A DNA stretch of 64,000 nucleotides from Micavibrio aeruginosavorus_D (GCF_051245535.1 NZ_CP195303.1:2232001-2296000), one strand, 5' to 3'; shown: positions 8,718-17,337, counted from the first letter of the stretch. The notes: generated by a model not told the origin, from the sequence alone. Made by a program: numbers and translations.

Positions 8718-10133
8718 ATGACCGATACGCCTGTTTTGCGGCTGCATAATTCTTTGTCGGGGGAGAAGGAAGCGTTCACGCCCGCCGACCCGAACCATGT
8801 GCGCGTCTATGCCTGCGGCCCGACGGTGTACAGCTTTGCCCATATCGGCAATGCCCGCATGGCGGTGGCGTTTGATCTGCTGAACCGTGTTCTGCGTCAT
8901 ATCTATCCGCGCGTGACCTATGTATCCAACATCACCGATGTAGAGGATAAAATCATCACGGCGTCGAAGGAAGCGGGCGAAGCGATTGAAACCCTCACCC
9001 GCCGCTACGAAAAGATTTATAACGACGACATGGCCGCTCTTGGCGTTCTGCAACCCGATGTGCAGCCGCGCGCGACCGAACATATCCCTGAAATGATCAA
9101 GCAGATTGAACAAATCATCGAACGCGGCCACGGTTATGCCGCCGATGGGCATGTTCTGTTCAATGTGCCGTCTTATGAATCCTATGGTGCCCTGTCGGGG
9201 CGCAGCCGTGACGATCAAATTGCGGGCGCGCGGGTTGATGTTGCGCCGTATAAAAAAGACGCCGCCGATTTCGTGCTGTGGAAACCCTCCACCCCGGATC
9301 AACCGGGCTGGGATAGCCCATGGGGGCGTGGGCGTCCGGGCTGGCATATTGAATGCTCGGCCATGGCGGAAAAACATCTGGGGCTGCCGTTTGACATTCA
9401 TGGCGGCGGGGCCGATTTGAAATTCCCGCACCATGAAAATGAGATCGCGCAAAGCTGCTGCGCCCATGGGCACGAAACCGATCCGCGTGCCTTTGCGCGC
9501 ATGTGGGTGCATAACGGGTTCGTGACGGTGGCGGGTGAGAAAATGTCCAAATCACTGGGCAATTTCCTGCTGGCCCATGACTTGCTGAAGGGTCATGCGG
9601 GTGAGGTGTTGCGCCTTGCCTTGCTGGCCGCGCATTACCGTCAACCGCTCGACTGGACCGAAAACGGCCTGCATCAGGCGCGCAAAAATCTGGATACGCT
9701 CTATCGCGCGCTGGATACTTTATCCGCTGTGCCGGATGGTGATGCCGTTGTGCATCACGGGGTCATGGCGGCCCTGTGTGATGATCTGAACATGCCGCTC
9801 GCGCTCGCCGCCTTGCTGGCCTTGGCCAAGGATGCCAACCGCACCGATTTGAGCGAAGCGGATAAAATCGCAATCAAAGCGGCGCTGAAGGGCACCGGGG
9901 CGTTGCTGGGCTTGTTGCAACAGGATCCGAAAGCGTGGTTCCAAGGAAAAGCGGGGGGCGGCGCGGCCAATGATGACGATGCCGCCATTGATGCCCTGCT
10001 GAAAGAACGGACCGAAGCCCGTAAAAACAAGGACTTCAAACGCGCCGACGAAATCCGCGATATTTTCGCCGCCAAGGGGATCGAGATCGAGGATACGCCA
10101 ACCGGGCCAAAATGGCGCCGGGCTGTGAAGTAA
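8718..10133 (+). CDS. cysS: Cysteinyl-tRNA synthetase
   Basis: This cytoplasmic class I synthetase charges tRNA-Cys. The 471-residue length is normal. The N-terminus carries the zinc-site cysteine and HIGH-like motif (YACGPTVYSFAHIGNAR), followed by WHIECSAM and GGADLKFPHHENE, which supply the other zinc ligands. The KMSKSLGN loop and the C-terminal helical domain rich in lysine and glutamate (KDFKRADEIRD) complete the family pattern. The start is the ATG 57 bases after the previous gene. A palindromic element follows the stop codon. Confidence 0.98.
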   Translation: MTDTPVLRLHNSLSGEKEAFTPADPNHVRVYACGPTVYSFAHIGNARMAVAFDLLNRVLRHIYPRVTYVSNITDVEDKIITASKEAGEAIETLTRRYEKIYNDDMAALGVLQPDVQPRATEHIPEMIKQIEQIIERGHGYAADGHVLFNVPSYESYGALSGRSRDDQIAGARVDVAPYKKDAADFVLWKPSTPDQPGWDSPWGRGRPGWHIECSAMAEKHLGLPFDIHGGGADLKFPHHENEIAQSCCAHGHETDPRAFARMWVHNGFVTVAGEKMSKSLGNFLLAHDLLKGHAGEVLRLALLAAHYRQPLDWTENGLHQARKNLDTLYRALDTLSAVPDGDAVVHHGVMAALCDDLNMPLALAALLALAKDANRTDLSEADKIAIKAALKGTGALLGLLQQDPKAWFQGKAGGGAANDDDAAIDALLKERTEARKNKDFKRADEIRDIFAAKGIEIEDTPTGPKWRRAVK

Positions 10134-10142
10134 GGGGTGTGC

Positions 10143-10306
10143 ACCACGAATGGACACGAATTTACACGAATAAATTCACGCCCTTCATCATCGTCACCCC
10201 GGCGCCAGGAATTAATGGGGCCGGGGTCCATACGATCCATCCACTGGATACCGGCCTTCGCCGGTATGACGGTTGTTATTCGTGTAAATTCGTGTCCATT
10301 CGTGGT
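10143..10306. repeat. Nested palindromic element, 31-bp perfect inverted repeat
   Basis: The outer arms 10143-10173 and 10276-10306 are exact reverse complements; each includes the string CACGAATGGACACGAA. Inside lies a second palindrome (about 10193-10270) built from GTCAxxCCGGC and GCCGGTATGAC. The element fills the gap between cysS and lptB. It resembles non-autonomous palindromic repeats; no open frame is inside. Confidence 0.85.
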
Positions 10307-10365
10307 TTTCCTTAAAAAATCCCGGGATGACAAACAAGGCGTTTTCCGCTAAAACCGAATCCATC

Positions 10366-11112
10366 ATGACCCCAGTTTCCAATATGCCGGCGCGCGGTCT
10401 GGTCGCGCACCATTTATCGAAGACCTACAAAAAACGTCCCGTTCTGCGCGATGTCAGCGTGCATGTGCAGCGGGGCGAGGCCGTGGCCTTGCTCGGCCCC
10501 AACGGTGCCGGGAAAACCACCAGCTTCTATATCATCACCGGTCTGATCGGTGCCGATTCCGGCATGATCATGCTGGATGGGCAAGACATCACCAACCTGC
10601 CCATGTATCGCCGCGCCCGTTTGGGCATCGGGTATCTGCCACAGGAATCATCCATCTTCCGCGGGTTGAGCGTCGAGGATAATATCCGCGCCGTGTTGCA
10701 GGCCCAGAATTTGAATCGCGAAGATCAGGAAGCCCTGCTGGATGAATTGCTGGCGGAATTTTCCGTCGACCATTTGCGCCGCGCGCCCGCCATTGCCCTG
10801 TCGGGTGGTGAACGCCGCCGCGTTGAAATCGCCCGCGCACTGGCCAGCCGCCCATCCTTCATCCTGCTCGATGAACCCCTCGCCGGGATTGACCCAATCG
10901 CGATTGGTGAAATTCGCACCTTGATTTCACATTTGAAAGATAAAGGCATCGGCGTCCTGATCACCGATCACAACGTGCGCGACACGCTCGATCTGGTTGA
11001 TCGTGCCTACATTCTGCATGATGGTCATGTCTTGATGGAAGGCACACCCGCCGAAATCATCGCCCATGATGATGTGCGCCGTGTCTATCTGGGTGAAACA
11101 TTCGCGATGTAA
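10366..11112 (+). CDS. lptB: LPS export ABC transporter ATP-binding protein LptB
   Basis: This is the ATPase that powers LPS extraction from the inner membrane by LptF and LptG (genes at 41.4-43.7 kb) through LptC and LptA (19.5-21.1 kb). It has Walker A (GPNGAGKTT), a Q-loop with LPQESSIF, the signature LSGGERRR, Walker B (FILLDEP) and the switch histidine in ITDHNVRD, all typical of LptB. In-frame ATGs exist at 10327, 10366 and 10384 with no clear ribosome binding site; the middle one gives a normal length of 248 residues. In most alphaproteobacteria rpoN follows directly, but here two opposite-strand genes lie between. Confidence 0.95.
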   Translation: MTPVSNMPARGLVAHHLSKTYKKRPVLRDVSVHVQRGEAVALLGPNGAGKTTSFYIITGLIGADSGMIMLDGQDITNLPMYRRARLGIGYLPQESSIFRGLSVEDNIRAVLQAQNLNREDQEALLDELLAEFSVDHLRRAPAIALSGGERRRVEIARALASRPSFILLDEPLAGIDPIAIGEIRTLISHLKDKGIGVLITDHNVRDTLDLVDRAYILHDGHVLMEGTPAEIIAHDDVRRVYLGETFAM

Positions 11113-11113
11113 G

Positions 11114-11716
11114 TTACAGCGCCTGCTTGCTGTACATCGTGATGGTCAGATTCGTATTGTCATTTAATTCATGACTGTCGCGCAATTTGCGGTCCGCCAT
11201 CAATTCAATGATGTTGTGAAATTTGGGGTATGTGCCATCAATGCGGCGCACATGCCATGCTTGAAAACATTCGCCACTGTCGTCGTTGCGAACGGCGCAA
11301 TGCCAGGCCTGGGCAATGCCCATGCGTTGGTTGTCACGCGGTGAATAGGGGACAACGCGGTTGTTCACGATCATTTCGCGCGGAATTTCAAATTCGGGAA
11401 CGAAAATGCCGTGATCCAGTTTTTCGATTCTGTCGCCATCACCGGACAGCGCATCGAAGTTGGATGGAAATTCAATCACGCCGCAATTCAATGACCCGGG
11501 GCAGAGTGTTTCCGGCCAGTCTTTTGCCGCTTCATCATCCAATGCCGTCCGTCCCGGGAAAACCATGCGGTTAAAGGCCCCTTCACCGGGCCGCACGGCG
11601 CAGCGGAAGGTTAGATGCAAGCGCCCCTGCGGGTCGAAGCCCGGCACAATAACGGGCTCCGCTTCTTTATGGGCCCCGATCAGCAATTTTGAAAAGAATT
11701 TGGAAATGCTGCTCAT
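11114..11716 (-). CDS. Hypothetical protein, partner of the phosphoribosyltransferase-like gene
   Basis: The 200-residue protein matches no family that I recognise. It has no signal peptide or membrane segment and looks globular and cytoplasmic. Its ATG overlaps the stop of the upstream gene by 4 bases (11713-11716), which suggests translational coupling and a shared role with it. It ends two bases before the lptB stop, in convergent orientation. Cysteines in FRCAV, LCPGSLNCG, WHCAV and GECFQ are spread along the protein without a clear metal motif. Confidence 0.65.
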   Translation of the reverse strand: MSSISKFFSKLLIGAHKEAEPVIVPGFDPQGRLHLTFRCAVRPGEGAFNRMVFPGRTALDDEAAKDWPETLCPGSLNCGVIEFPSNFDALSGDGDRIEKLDHGIFVPEFEIPREMIVNNRVVPYSPRDNQRMGIAQAWHCAVRNDDSGECFQAWHVRRIDGTYPKFHNIIELMADRKLRDSHELNDNTNLTITMYSKQAL

Positions 11717-12681
11717 CGCCGTATCTCCACCCGCGGTTTTTGTGTCAGGGCCGCAATAAACTCACGGTGCCCTAGGGTTTTGGAGTGATAACCGCCTTTG
11801 AAATAGTCCATCAATCGGTCGCATTCCGCCATGGTCAGGGTGCTGAGGCTCAGGCCCGCATTCTGCAGGGCGTGGTCCAGCTCCTGCACATAGTCTTCCA
11901 GATGATCGTCGATAAATTGTCTTTTTGTTCCAGCTTCTGATCCGCACCAGACATAGCCGGATAAAATTTCGGCGATCTGCGGGATGGCGCCCTTGTTATA
12001 GGCGTCATTTTGAAACACGCGGGCCTTGTCTGTTTTGCACGCATATTGCCGCAAATGAAATGAATTCATTTCATGCGGTTTTTCAATCGATGCGGCGGCC
12101 AGAACGTGCCCGCCATTGTGATGGATAAAGCTGATCATATTCGCGGCGGTCGTACCCTGTGCATACACATCATCCAGCAGGATGAAATAAGACGGCCCTT
12201 GATGATCCTTGCGCACGAAAGGCAAATCGCCCATCTGTTCATTGGCGATGTAATCGAATTGGTGTTTCTTGCGCAATGTTTTCACCATATCCTGCCCTTT
12301 GGGGTTGGATCGGTTTAAATGCCGCGTCTCGCACAATCCGTCGGCAATAATCCAATTCACCTGCGGCATATCCTTGCGCAAGGCGGCGGCGAATTGTGCA
12401 GTCAACGACACCATGGCATGCGGCTTTTTCTTCCATGCGGATGCCGCTTTGTGTGGATAGGCAATGGTGATGTGATCCACGCTGTCCAGCGTTTCACCAA
12501 CCTTGTCCAATTGCCGATCCAGCGTGTCTTTCAGCCACATGGTGGTGAAATTATTCTTGCTGCCGTTGACAAACGCCACCATCGGAAAATCATCGCGCAG
12601 TTTTAATCGCACATCGGTATTCGCCAACACGCGGGACGTGCTGGCGGCATGGGTTTGAAAGAGGCGCGTCAGAAGCGACAT
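11713..12681 (-). CDS. Phosphoribosyltransferase-like protein of unknown role
   Basis: The 322-residue protein has a central motif FILLDDVYAQGTT (about 166-178) that fits the PRPP-binding loop of type I phosphoribosyltransferases (two acidic residues followed by GTT). A hydrophobic strand (VLAAASIEKP) follows, as in that fold. The N-terminal 160 and C-terminal 120 residues are not recognisable, so the substrate is unknown. Related PRTase-fold proteins occur in stress and nucleotide-salvage operons. It is the first gene of a two-gene minus-strand unit inserted between lptB and rpoN, and its start is divergent from rpoN. Confidence 0.6.
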   Translation of the reverse strand: MSLLTRLFQTHAASTSRVLANTDVRLKLRDDFPMVAFVNGSKNNFTTMWLKDTLDRQLDKVGETLDSVDHITIAYPHKAASAWKKKPHAMVSLTAQFAAALRKDMPQVNWIIADGLCETRHLNRSNPKGQDMVKTLRKKHQFDYIANEQMGDLPFVRKDHQGPSYFILLDDVYAQGTTAANMISFIHHNGGHVLAAASIEKPHEMNSFHLRQYACKTDKARVFQNDAYNKGAIPQIAEILSGYVWCGSEAGTKRQFIDDHLEDYVQELDHALQNAGLSLSTLTMAECDRLMDYFKGGYHSKTLGHREFIAALTQKPRVEIRR

Positions 12682-12820
12682 GGGGGCGGCGACCCGTTTT
12701 TAAAAGACCGTTTTTAAAGAACGGGGCACCGTATCGCACAGAATTGTTTTATGTCAAACATTTCAACCACATACCTACATAACCCCATGATTTCCGCCAA
12801 TTTTGTGGTATATTGCTTGC

Positions 12821-14329
12821 ATGTCCAATGTGTCCCAACGGCTGGATCTACGCCAGTCTCAAAACCTCGTCATGACCCCCCAGCTGCAACAGGCCATCAA
12901 GCTGTTGCAGATGAATAACATCGAACTGGCGGAATATATTGAGGAAGAGCTGGAGAAAAACCCGCTGCTGGAAAAGGGCGAATCGGACAATCAGGCCAGC
13001 GTCGAGGGCGATGCTGACACCACCGGGGCCGAAGACACGACCAGCCAGCAACGCGACGAAGTCGAAACCGAATTTGACGAAAGCTGGACGGGGAATGAGG
13101 CCGAAACGCCATCCTCCACCGCCGCCAATGCGGGCGATTACACCGGGGCCGATGCGTATAGCGGCACGGGCGCGGGCGGGCGCAGCAATTTTGAAAATGA
13201 TGAAAATTCCCTTGAAAATACACTGACGCGCGATAAAACGCTGCGCGAACATCTGCTGGAACAGGTGGCGATGGATACGGCTGATCCGCGCGATCGCATG
13301 ATTGCCGCCCTGCTGATCGATCAGTTGGATGAAACCGGGTATTTGCGCGAAGGGCCGGAAACATTGGCCGAACGGCTGGGTTGCCCGCTCGACCGGATGC
13401 AGGCCTTGCTGGCCCGTCTGAAAAAATTCGATCCGCCGGGAATCTTTGCGCGCGATCTGGCCGAATGTCTGGCCTTGCAATTGGATGATCTGGGGCAGCT
13501 TGATCAACCGATGCGCCTTTTGCTGCAAAATCTCGATAAACTGGCCAGCCATGATTACAATGCGCTGGCGCGGGCCTGCGGTGTCAATGAAACATATCTG
13601 CGCGATATGATTGATGATATCCGCGCCCTCAATCCGCGTCCGGCGTCATCGTTCGATCATTTCGTCGTGCAAACGGTGATTCCCGATGCGGCAATGCGCC
13701 CGATCCCGAAATCCGAAGGCGGTGGCTGGCGCGTTGAACTGAACAATGATGCCTTGCCGCGCGTGCTGGTCAATCAATCCTATTACACGACCGTGGCCGG
13801 ACAGGCAAAAACCCGTCAGGACAAGGATTATTTAAGCGCGCAGATGAACGCGGCCAGTTGGCTGGTCAAGGCGTTGGACCAACGCGCGAAGACGATTTTG
13901 AAAGTGGCCGCGGAAATCGTGGAACAGCAAAATGCGTTCTTCCTGTTCGGGATTGAATTTCTGCAACCGCTGACGCTGAAAGACATCGCGGAAAAAATCG
14001 AAATGCACGAAAGCACGGTCAGCCGTGTAACCACGAATAAATATATCGCCACGCCGCGCGGTATTTTTGAAATGAAATATTTCTTCTCCACCGCGCTTGT
14101 GGCTGCGGATGGCACCAGCCATTCGGCAGAGGCGGTGAAGGCAAAAATCAAATCCATGATCGACGCGGAAAAGGCCGATGCGGTCCTGTCCGATGATGCC
14201 ATCGTTGACATCTTGAAAGCCGAGGGCATTGATCTGGCCCGCCGCACGGTGGCCAAATACCGCGAAGGCATGAATATCCCGTCCTCGGTCCAGCGCCGGA
14301 AGCAGAAGAAAAATTCCGGGCCCGCCTGA
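12821..14329 (+). CDS. rpoN: RNA polymerase sigma-54 factor
   Basis: Sigma-54 directs RNA polymerase to -24/-12 promoters under control of AAA+ activators. The 502-residue protein shows region I (LRQSQNLVMTPQLQQAIKLLQ-like), an acidic region II (about 50-125), the core-binding region and the C-terminal RpoN box ARRTVAKYRE. The ATG at 12821 was chosen because MSNVSQRLDLRQSQ begins at the conserved region; the frame is open 18 bases further. hpf and ptsN follow, the usual neighbours. Confidence 0.97.
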   Translation: MSNVSQRLDLRQSQNLVMTPQLQQAIKLLQMNNIELAEYIEEELEKNPLLEKGESDNQASVEGDADTTGAEDTTSQQRDEVETEFDESWTGNEAETPSSTAANAGDYTGADAYSGTGAGGRSNFENDENSLENTLTRDKTLREHLLEQVAMDTADPRDRMIAALLIDQLDETGYLREGPETLAERLGCPLDRMQALLARLKKFDPPGIFARDLAECLALQLDDLGQLDQPMRLLLQNLDKLASHDYNALARACGVNETYLRDMIDDIRALNPRPASSFDHFVVQTVIPDAAMRPIPKSEGGGWRVELNNDALPRVLVNQSYYTTVAGQAKTRQDKDYLSAQMNAASWLVKALDQRAKTILKVAAEIVEQQNAFFLFGIEFLQPLTLKDIAEKIEMHESTVSRVTTNKYIATPRGIFEMKYFFSTALVAADGTSHSAEAVKAKIKSMIDAEKADAVLSDDAIVDILKAEGIDLARRTVAKYREGMNIPSSVQRRKQKKNSGPA

Positions 14330-14700
14330 CCGACTCTTTATCTTGGTTTCATTCCTTTTTGCTGTCATTCCCGCGAAAGCGGGAATCCATACAGCATGTC
14401 CGTTCCTTTTCCATGGATTCCCGCTTTCGCGGGAATGACAAAGGAGGGGGGATTACAAAGTTTATTCTTGTCATAATTTTTATATAATTGATTTTATTAA
14501 ACATTTTACCTTTCGATACGATGGGTAAGTTAAGTTGATGTCAATGATTTACGGACTAGACTCAATGATACGGGGGTATGAAGGCGCGCGATGCACCTTC
14601 TGGGATCTCCGAACCGTGGAGGATTTCGCTAAATAAGCACGTCACAATCATCCCGCCTAAATCGCAAGATTTTTCTAAACCAAATGTAAGGACGAAAACC
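14330..14700 (+). promoter_or_regulatory. rpoN-hpf intergenic region with AT-rich leader of hpf
   Basis: These 371 bases hold the palindromic repeat at 14364-14439. An AT-rich stretch (about 14460-14515) is suitable for a promoter, and the leader of hpf follows. I see no convincing -24/-12 site. The open frame running in from 14578 has no family similarity and is read here as untranslated leader. Confidence 0.45.
14364..14439. repeat. REP-like palindromic pair, 27-bp perfect arms
   Basis: The arms 14364-14390 and 14413-14439 are exact reverse complements. Each arm is itself a hairpin (ATTCCCGC GAAA GCGGGAAT). The same core returns at 15487-15552, and a diverged form (CCGGCGAAGGCCGG) occurs at 32213-32280. 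It lies after the rpoN stop and may also end its transcript. Confidence 0.9.
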
Positions 14701-15318
14701 ATGGAACTATCCGTTCAAGGCAAACAGATCAATGTCGGCGACGCACTGCGCGCCCATGTCCAGGAAAAGCTGGAGGATCTGAATGCCAAATTCTTCAATC
14801 GCGCGATTGATGCGACTGTCATCTTTTCGCGCGAAGGCCATGCGTTCTTCAATGCGCATGTGTCCATTCGCATCGGTAAAAACATCAATATCGTCGCCGA
14901 ATCAGAAGACACCGACATTTATGCGGCCTTTGATCAGGCTGCGGTGAAACTGGCCAAACAATTGCGCCGTTATAAAAACCGCCTGCGTGACCACCATCGC
15001 CGCAGCGAAGACATGCCGGACGATTCAATCCTGCAAGCGCGCAGCTATACCATCGCCGCCGAACAGGATGACGAAGATACAAAAGAAACCTCGGGTGAAC
15101 AGGCCCCGATCATCGTCGCGGAAATGACCACGGACATCCTGACGCTCAGCGTGTCCACCGCCGTGATGCACATGGATCTGATGCACCAGAACGCACTGTT
15201 GTTCCGCAACGAAAGCCACGGCGGCCTGAACATGGTCTATCGCCGCCCGGACGGGCACGTGGGCTGGGTCGACCCGGTGGGCAACGGCCTGTCCGCGCAC
15301 AAGGAAGCGGCGGAATAA
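14701..15318 (+). CDS. hpf: Ribosome hibernation promoting factor, long form
   Basis: This protein binds the 30S decoding region in stationary phase and drives formation of inactive 100S dimers. The N-terminal domain (1-105) has the family pattern QGKQINVGDALRAHV and the basic stretch KQLRRYKNRLRDHH. The C-terminal domain (about 140-205, ending in the FRNESHGGLNMVYRRPDGHVGWVDP region) marks the long, dimerising form. The ATG at 14701 is preceded by a good AAGGA site; an upstream in-frame extension to 14578 was rejected. It follows rpoN and precedes ptsN. Confidence 0.95.
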   Translation: MELSVQGKQINVGDALRAHVQEKLEDLNAKFFNRAIDATVIFSREGHAFFNAHVSIRIGKNINIVAESEDTDIYAAFDQAAVKLAKQLRRYKNRLRDHHRRSEDMPDDSILQARSYTIAAEQDDEDTKETSGEQAPIIVAEMTTDILTLSVSTAVMHMDLMHQNALLFRNESHGGLNMVYRRPDGHVGWVDPVGNGLSAHKEAAE

Positions 15319-15343
15319 AATACAGTTTCCCTTGAAACGGATA

Positions 15344-15373
15344 ACAAGGCGGCTTCGGCCGCCTTGTTTTTTT
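15344..15373 (+). terminator. Strong Rho-independent terminator after hpf
   Basis: ACAAGGCGGC and GCCGCCTTGT form a perfect 10-bp stem with a TTCG loop, followed by six or more T. It lies 25 bases after the hpf stop. It should separate hpf from ptsN. Confidence 0.95.
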
Positions 15374-15393
15374 GTAAACCACGAAGAGGGCGC

Positions 15394-15603
15394 GTCATCC
15401 CGGCGTATGCCGGGATCTTCCTCCGCCTTGAACAGGATTGAACCGCGACGGACGCAACGGGTTTTGTGTCCTGTTTTCCCGTTTCAGGCATTCCCGCGAA
15501 AGCGGGAATCCACACGCCCCATCCATTGGATTCCCGCTTTCGCGGGAATGCCCGGCGGTGGGGTTTGGTGAAAACGTCGCGTCCGTTGCGTCCGTAGCGG
15601 TTC
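15394..15603. repeat. Composite nested palindrome between hpf and ptsN
   Basis: The outer arms, near 15439-15461 and 15582-15603, share GAACCGC-x-ACGGACGCAACGG in opposite orientation. The inner arms 15487-15511 and 15528-15552 are perfect reverse complements with the same ATTCCCGC GAAA GCGGGAAT core as at 14364. A further small hairpin (CCCGGCGTATGCCGGG) lies at about 15398-15415. The architecture matches the element between cysS and lptB. Confidence 0.8.
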
Positions 15604-15743
15604 AAATCTTGCGTAAATTTATCAAGATCCCGGCCCCATTCATCTCTGGCGCCGGAGTGACGGGGGAGGGGATTTATTTGCACATATGCGGCTTTCCCGT
15701 AACCGCCGTCCATCTTACGGTAATCTCAAAGTTGTGATTAAAA

Positions 15744-15759
15744 TGAATCACGTGATTCA
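15744..15759. promoter_or_regulatory. 16-bp perfect palindrome upstream of ptsN, possible operator
   Basis: TGAATCACGTGATTCA is a perfect 16-bp palindrome without a loop, about 100 bases upstream of the ptsN start. This form suits a dimeric DNA-binding protein rather than a terminator. The regulator is unknown. Confidence 0.4.
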
Positions 15760-15859
15760 GAACCAGTTGGCGAACCGAATCGCGCCCTGTACAAAGGACG
15801 GCGTAGATTCTTCGCCTTATACGTTCACTTGGTTTTTAAAAGGAACGGGAAAAGACAGA

Positions 15860-16339
15860 ATGTCCGACTCGGTATTTCACATCGACGCCGACCTGGTTTT
15901 GCCGCTGGCGAAATTGTCCACCCGCCGAAAAATCATTGACCGACTGGCCGATCTGGCCGCATCCCCTGCCTCTATGGAACCTGCCGCCATCGCTGCACGC
16001 TTGTTGCAACGTGAACGTCAGGCCACGTCCGGCATTGGTGGCGGTGTGGCCATTCCGCATTTGCGCCTGCGCCTTCTGGAACGCCCGGTCTTCGTGATGA
16101 TGACATTGGCCGCCCCCGTTGATTTCGACGCGGTGGATCGCCAGCCCGTGGATATTGTGGCCATGCTGCTGTCCCCGGAAACGGATGGGCCGTTGCATTT
16201 GCGTCGTCTGGCGCGCCTGTCGCGTTTGTTGCGCGACGATATGGCCTGCACCGCCCTGCGCCGCGCCCGCAGCGAACACGACATCCGCATGGCCCTGAAT
16301 GCCCCGATGGTGCGCACGGGCGGCATGTTCGCGGCGTAA
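15860..16339 (+). CDS. ptsN: PTS IIA-like nitrogen regulatory protein PtsN
   Basis: This 159-residue EIIA-Ntr domain is the last phospho-acceptor of the nitrogen PTS relay. It links nitrogen and potassium status to RpoN-related control. The motif GIGGGVAIPHLRL contains the active-site histidine. The start at 15860 gives the usual domain length. The frame is open back to 15686, but that part crosses the palindrome and has no family similarity. It closes the rpoN-hpf-ptsN cluster but probably has its own promoter, because a strong terminator follows hpf. Confidence 0.93.
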   Translation: MSDSVFHIDADLVLPLAKLSTRRKIIDRLADLAASPASMEPAAIAARLLQRERQATSGIGGGVAIPHLRLRLLERPVFVMMTLAAPVDFDAVDRQPVDIVAMLLSPETDGPLHLRRLARLSRLLRDDMACTALRRARSEHDIRMALNAPMVRTGGMFAA

Positions 16340-16722
16340 TTGCCCTGAAATTATTCCGGATCTATCCCAAAGAACCCCCGATTCGGTCCGATTCGCTGAA
16401 ATCCGGCCCCATTCTCCACAATCACAGCACAAACAGCCTGTATAATGATATTATAGTTATGGAAATGTATAAGGATCAATTGATCGAAAAGAAGGCCGGA
16501 TTCTGCGTGATTTGATACTGCCCCGCTCGACATTCATCCCGTCATCTATCCCGCGATTGCGTGTAAGCATGCTTGTCTCTTGACTTTTTCGCACGCTCGT
16601 GTATGGATATGTAAATACTCCGTAGCACAATTGCGTTGAAGGCGCTGGCCTTTCGGGACGAACCCGATCGTGAAGCAGCGCGCTATAAAAATACCCGTAA
16701 GGGCAAAGGGAGCCGATAAACC
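16340..16722 (+). promoter_or_regulatory. ptsN downstream region with candidate promoter
   Basis: No gene is convincing in these 383 bases. A possible sigma-70 promoter is TTGACT at 16580-16585 and TATGGA at 16602-16607 (16-base spacer). It would start a transcript of about 350 bases ending at the terminator at 16939-16964. The sequence GGGAG about 12 bases before the ATG at 16723 could be a ribosome binding site. Confidence 0.4.
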
Positions 16723-16911
16723 ATGTTGAATATTCCGTCGATTATCCGCAGCTATAGCCGCGAACATTTCGTACCGCGTAAGGGTTTTATCCGTGGGCTG
16801 ATTGTCCGCAACAGCGACTCGACCGACTCGCAACGTCACACCACCGCGCGCCAATGGCAAAATCTGCGCCTGAATTTGCGCTCCATGGCCAGCAACGATA
16901 TCAAACAATAA
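16723..16911 (+). CDS. Putative small basic protein, or part of a small RNA unit
   Basis: This 62-codon frame encodes a strongly basic peptide rich in Arg and Ser, with no membrane segment and no family that I recognise. Support comes from its setting: an upstream promoter-like sequence, a GGGAG site and a strong terminator 28 bases after the stop. The same facts would also fit a non-coding RNA of about 350 bases, so the coding call is uncertain. Confidence 0.45.
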   Translation: MLNIPSIIRSYSREHFVPRKGFIRGLIVRNSDSTDSQRHTTARQWQNLRLNLRSMASNDIKQ

Positions 16912-16938
16912 TCTGTCCACGTATTGATACAGATAAGA

Positions 16939-16964
16939 AAAAGCCGGTCATTGGACCGGCTTTT
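16939..16964 (+). terminator. Rho-independent terminator after the small gene
   Basis: AAAAGCCGGTC and GACCGGCTTTT form a perfect 11-bp stem with a 4-base loop and a T-rich 3' side. It is symmetrical and could also end the minus-strand DUF1150 transcript, which stops just beyond it at 16990. Confidence 0.9.
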
Positions 16965-16989
16965 GTTATTTATGATCATGCGTGGTGCA

Positions 16990-17229
16990 TTACTGCACGC
17001 GCACGGGCTCCAGATCATTCTGGCGTGTCAGAACCAAAGCCGCATCGAAATTATCATGGTACCCCAGCGGTGTACCGTCGGCGGCGTGGATGGAAAACAC
17101 CTTCTGGCCGTTCAGAATGGCCGGGCGTACATACGCAAAATGTTGTACGCCAAAGCCCAGAAAATCCTGCGCGGAAATATCGCGTAAGCCGGAAGCCGAT
17201 TTGCAGTCTGTTGTTTTGCAGTCCGTCAT
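16990..17229 (-). CDS. DUF1150 family protein
   Basis: The 79-residue protein has the DUF1150 pattern: QHFAYVRP, VFSIHAADGTPLGY and a late ARQ-like stretch (LTRQNDLEPV). The family is typical of alphaproteobacteria and commonly sits next to a small heat-shock gene, as here. The ATG at 17229 has a good AAAGGGGA site; the frame is open to 17274. Its function is unknown, though the context suggests a stress-related role with Hsp20. Confidence 0.85.
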   Translation of the reverse strand: MTDCKTTDCKSASGLRDISAQDFLGFGVQHFAYVRPAILNGQKVFSIHAADGTPLGYHDNFDAALVLTRQNDLEPVRVQ

Positions 17230-17337
17230 GGCTATTCCCCTTTCGGTAGAATGTATAGGAAAGATCCTAAGCAACGCTTAAGAAGGCGCGCGTTGCTTAG
17301 GGGGTGTGTGGATAGTTTCAGGTCTTATGATGGGGCC

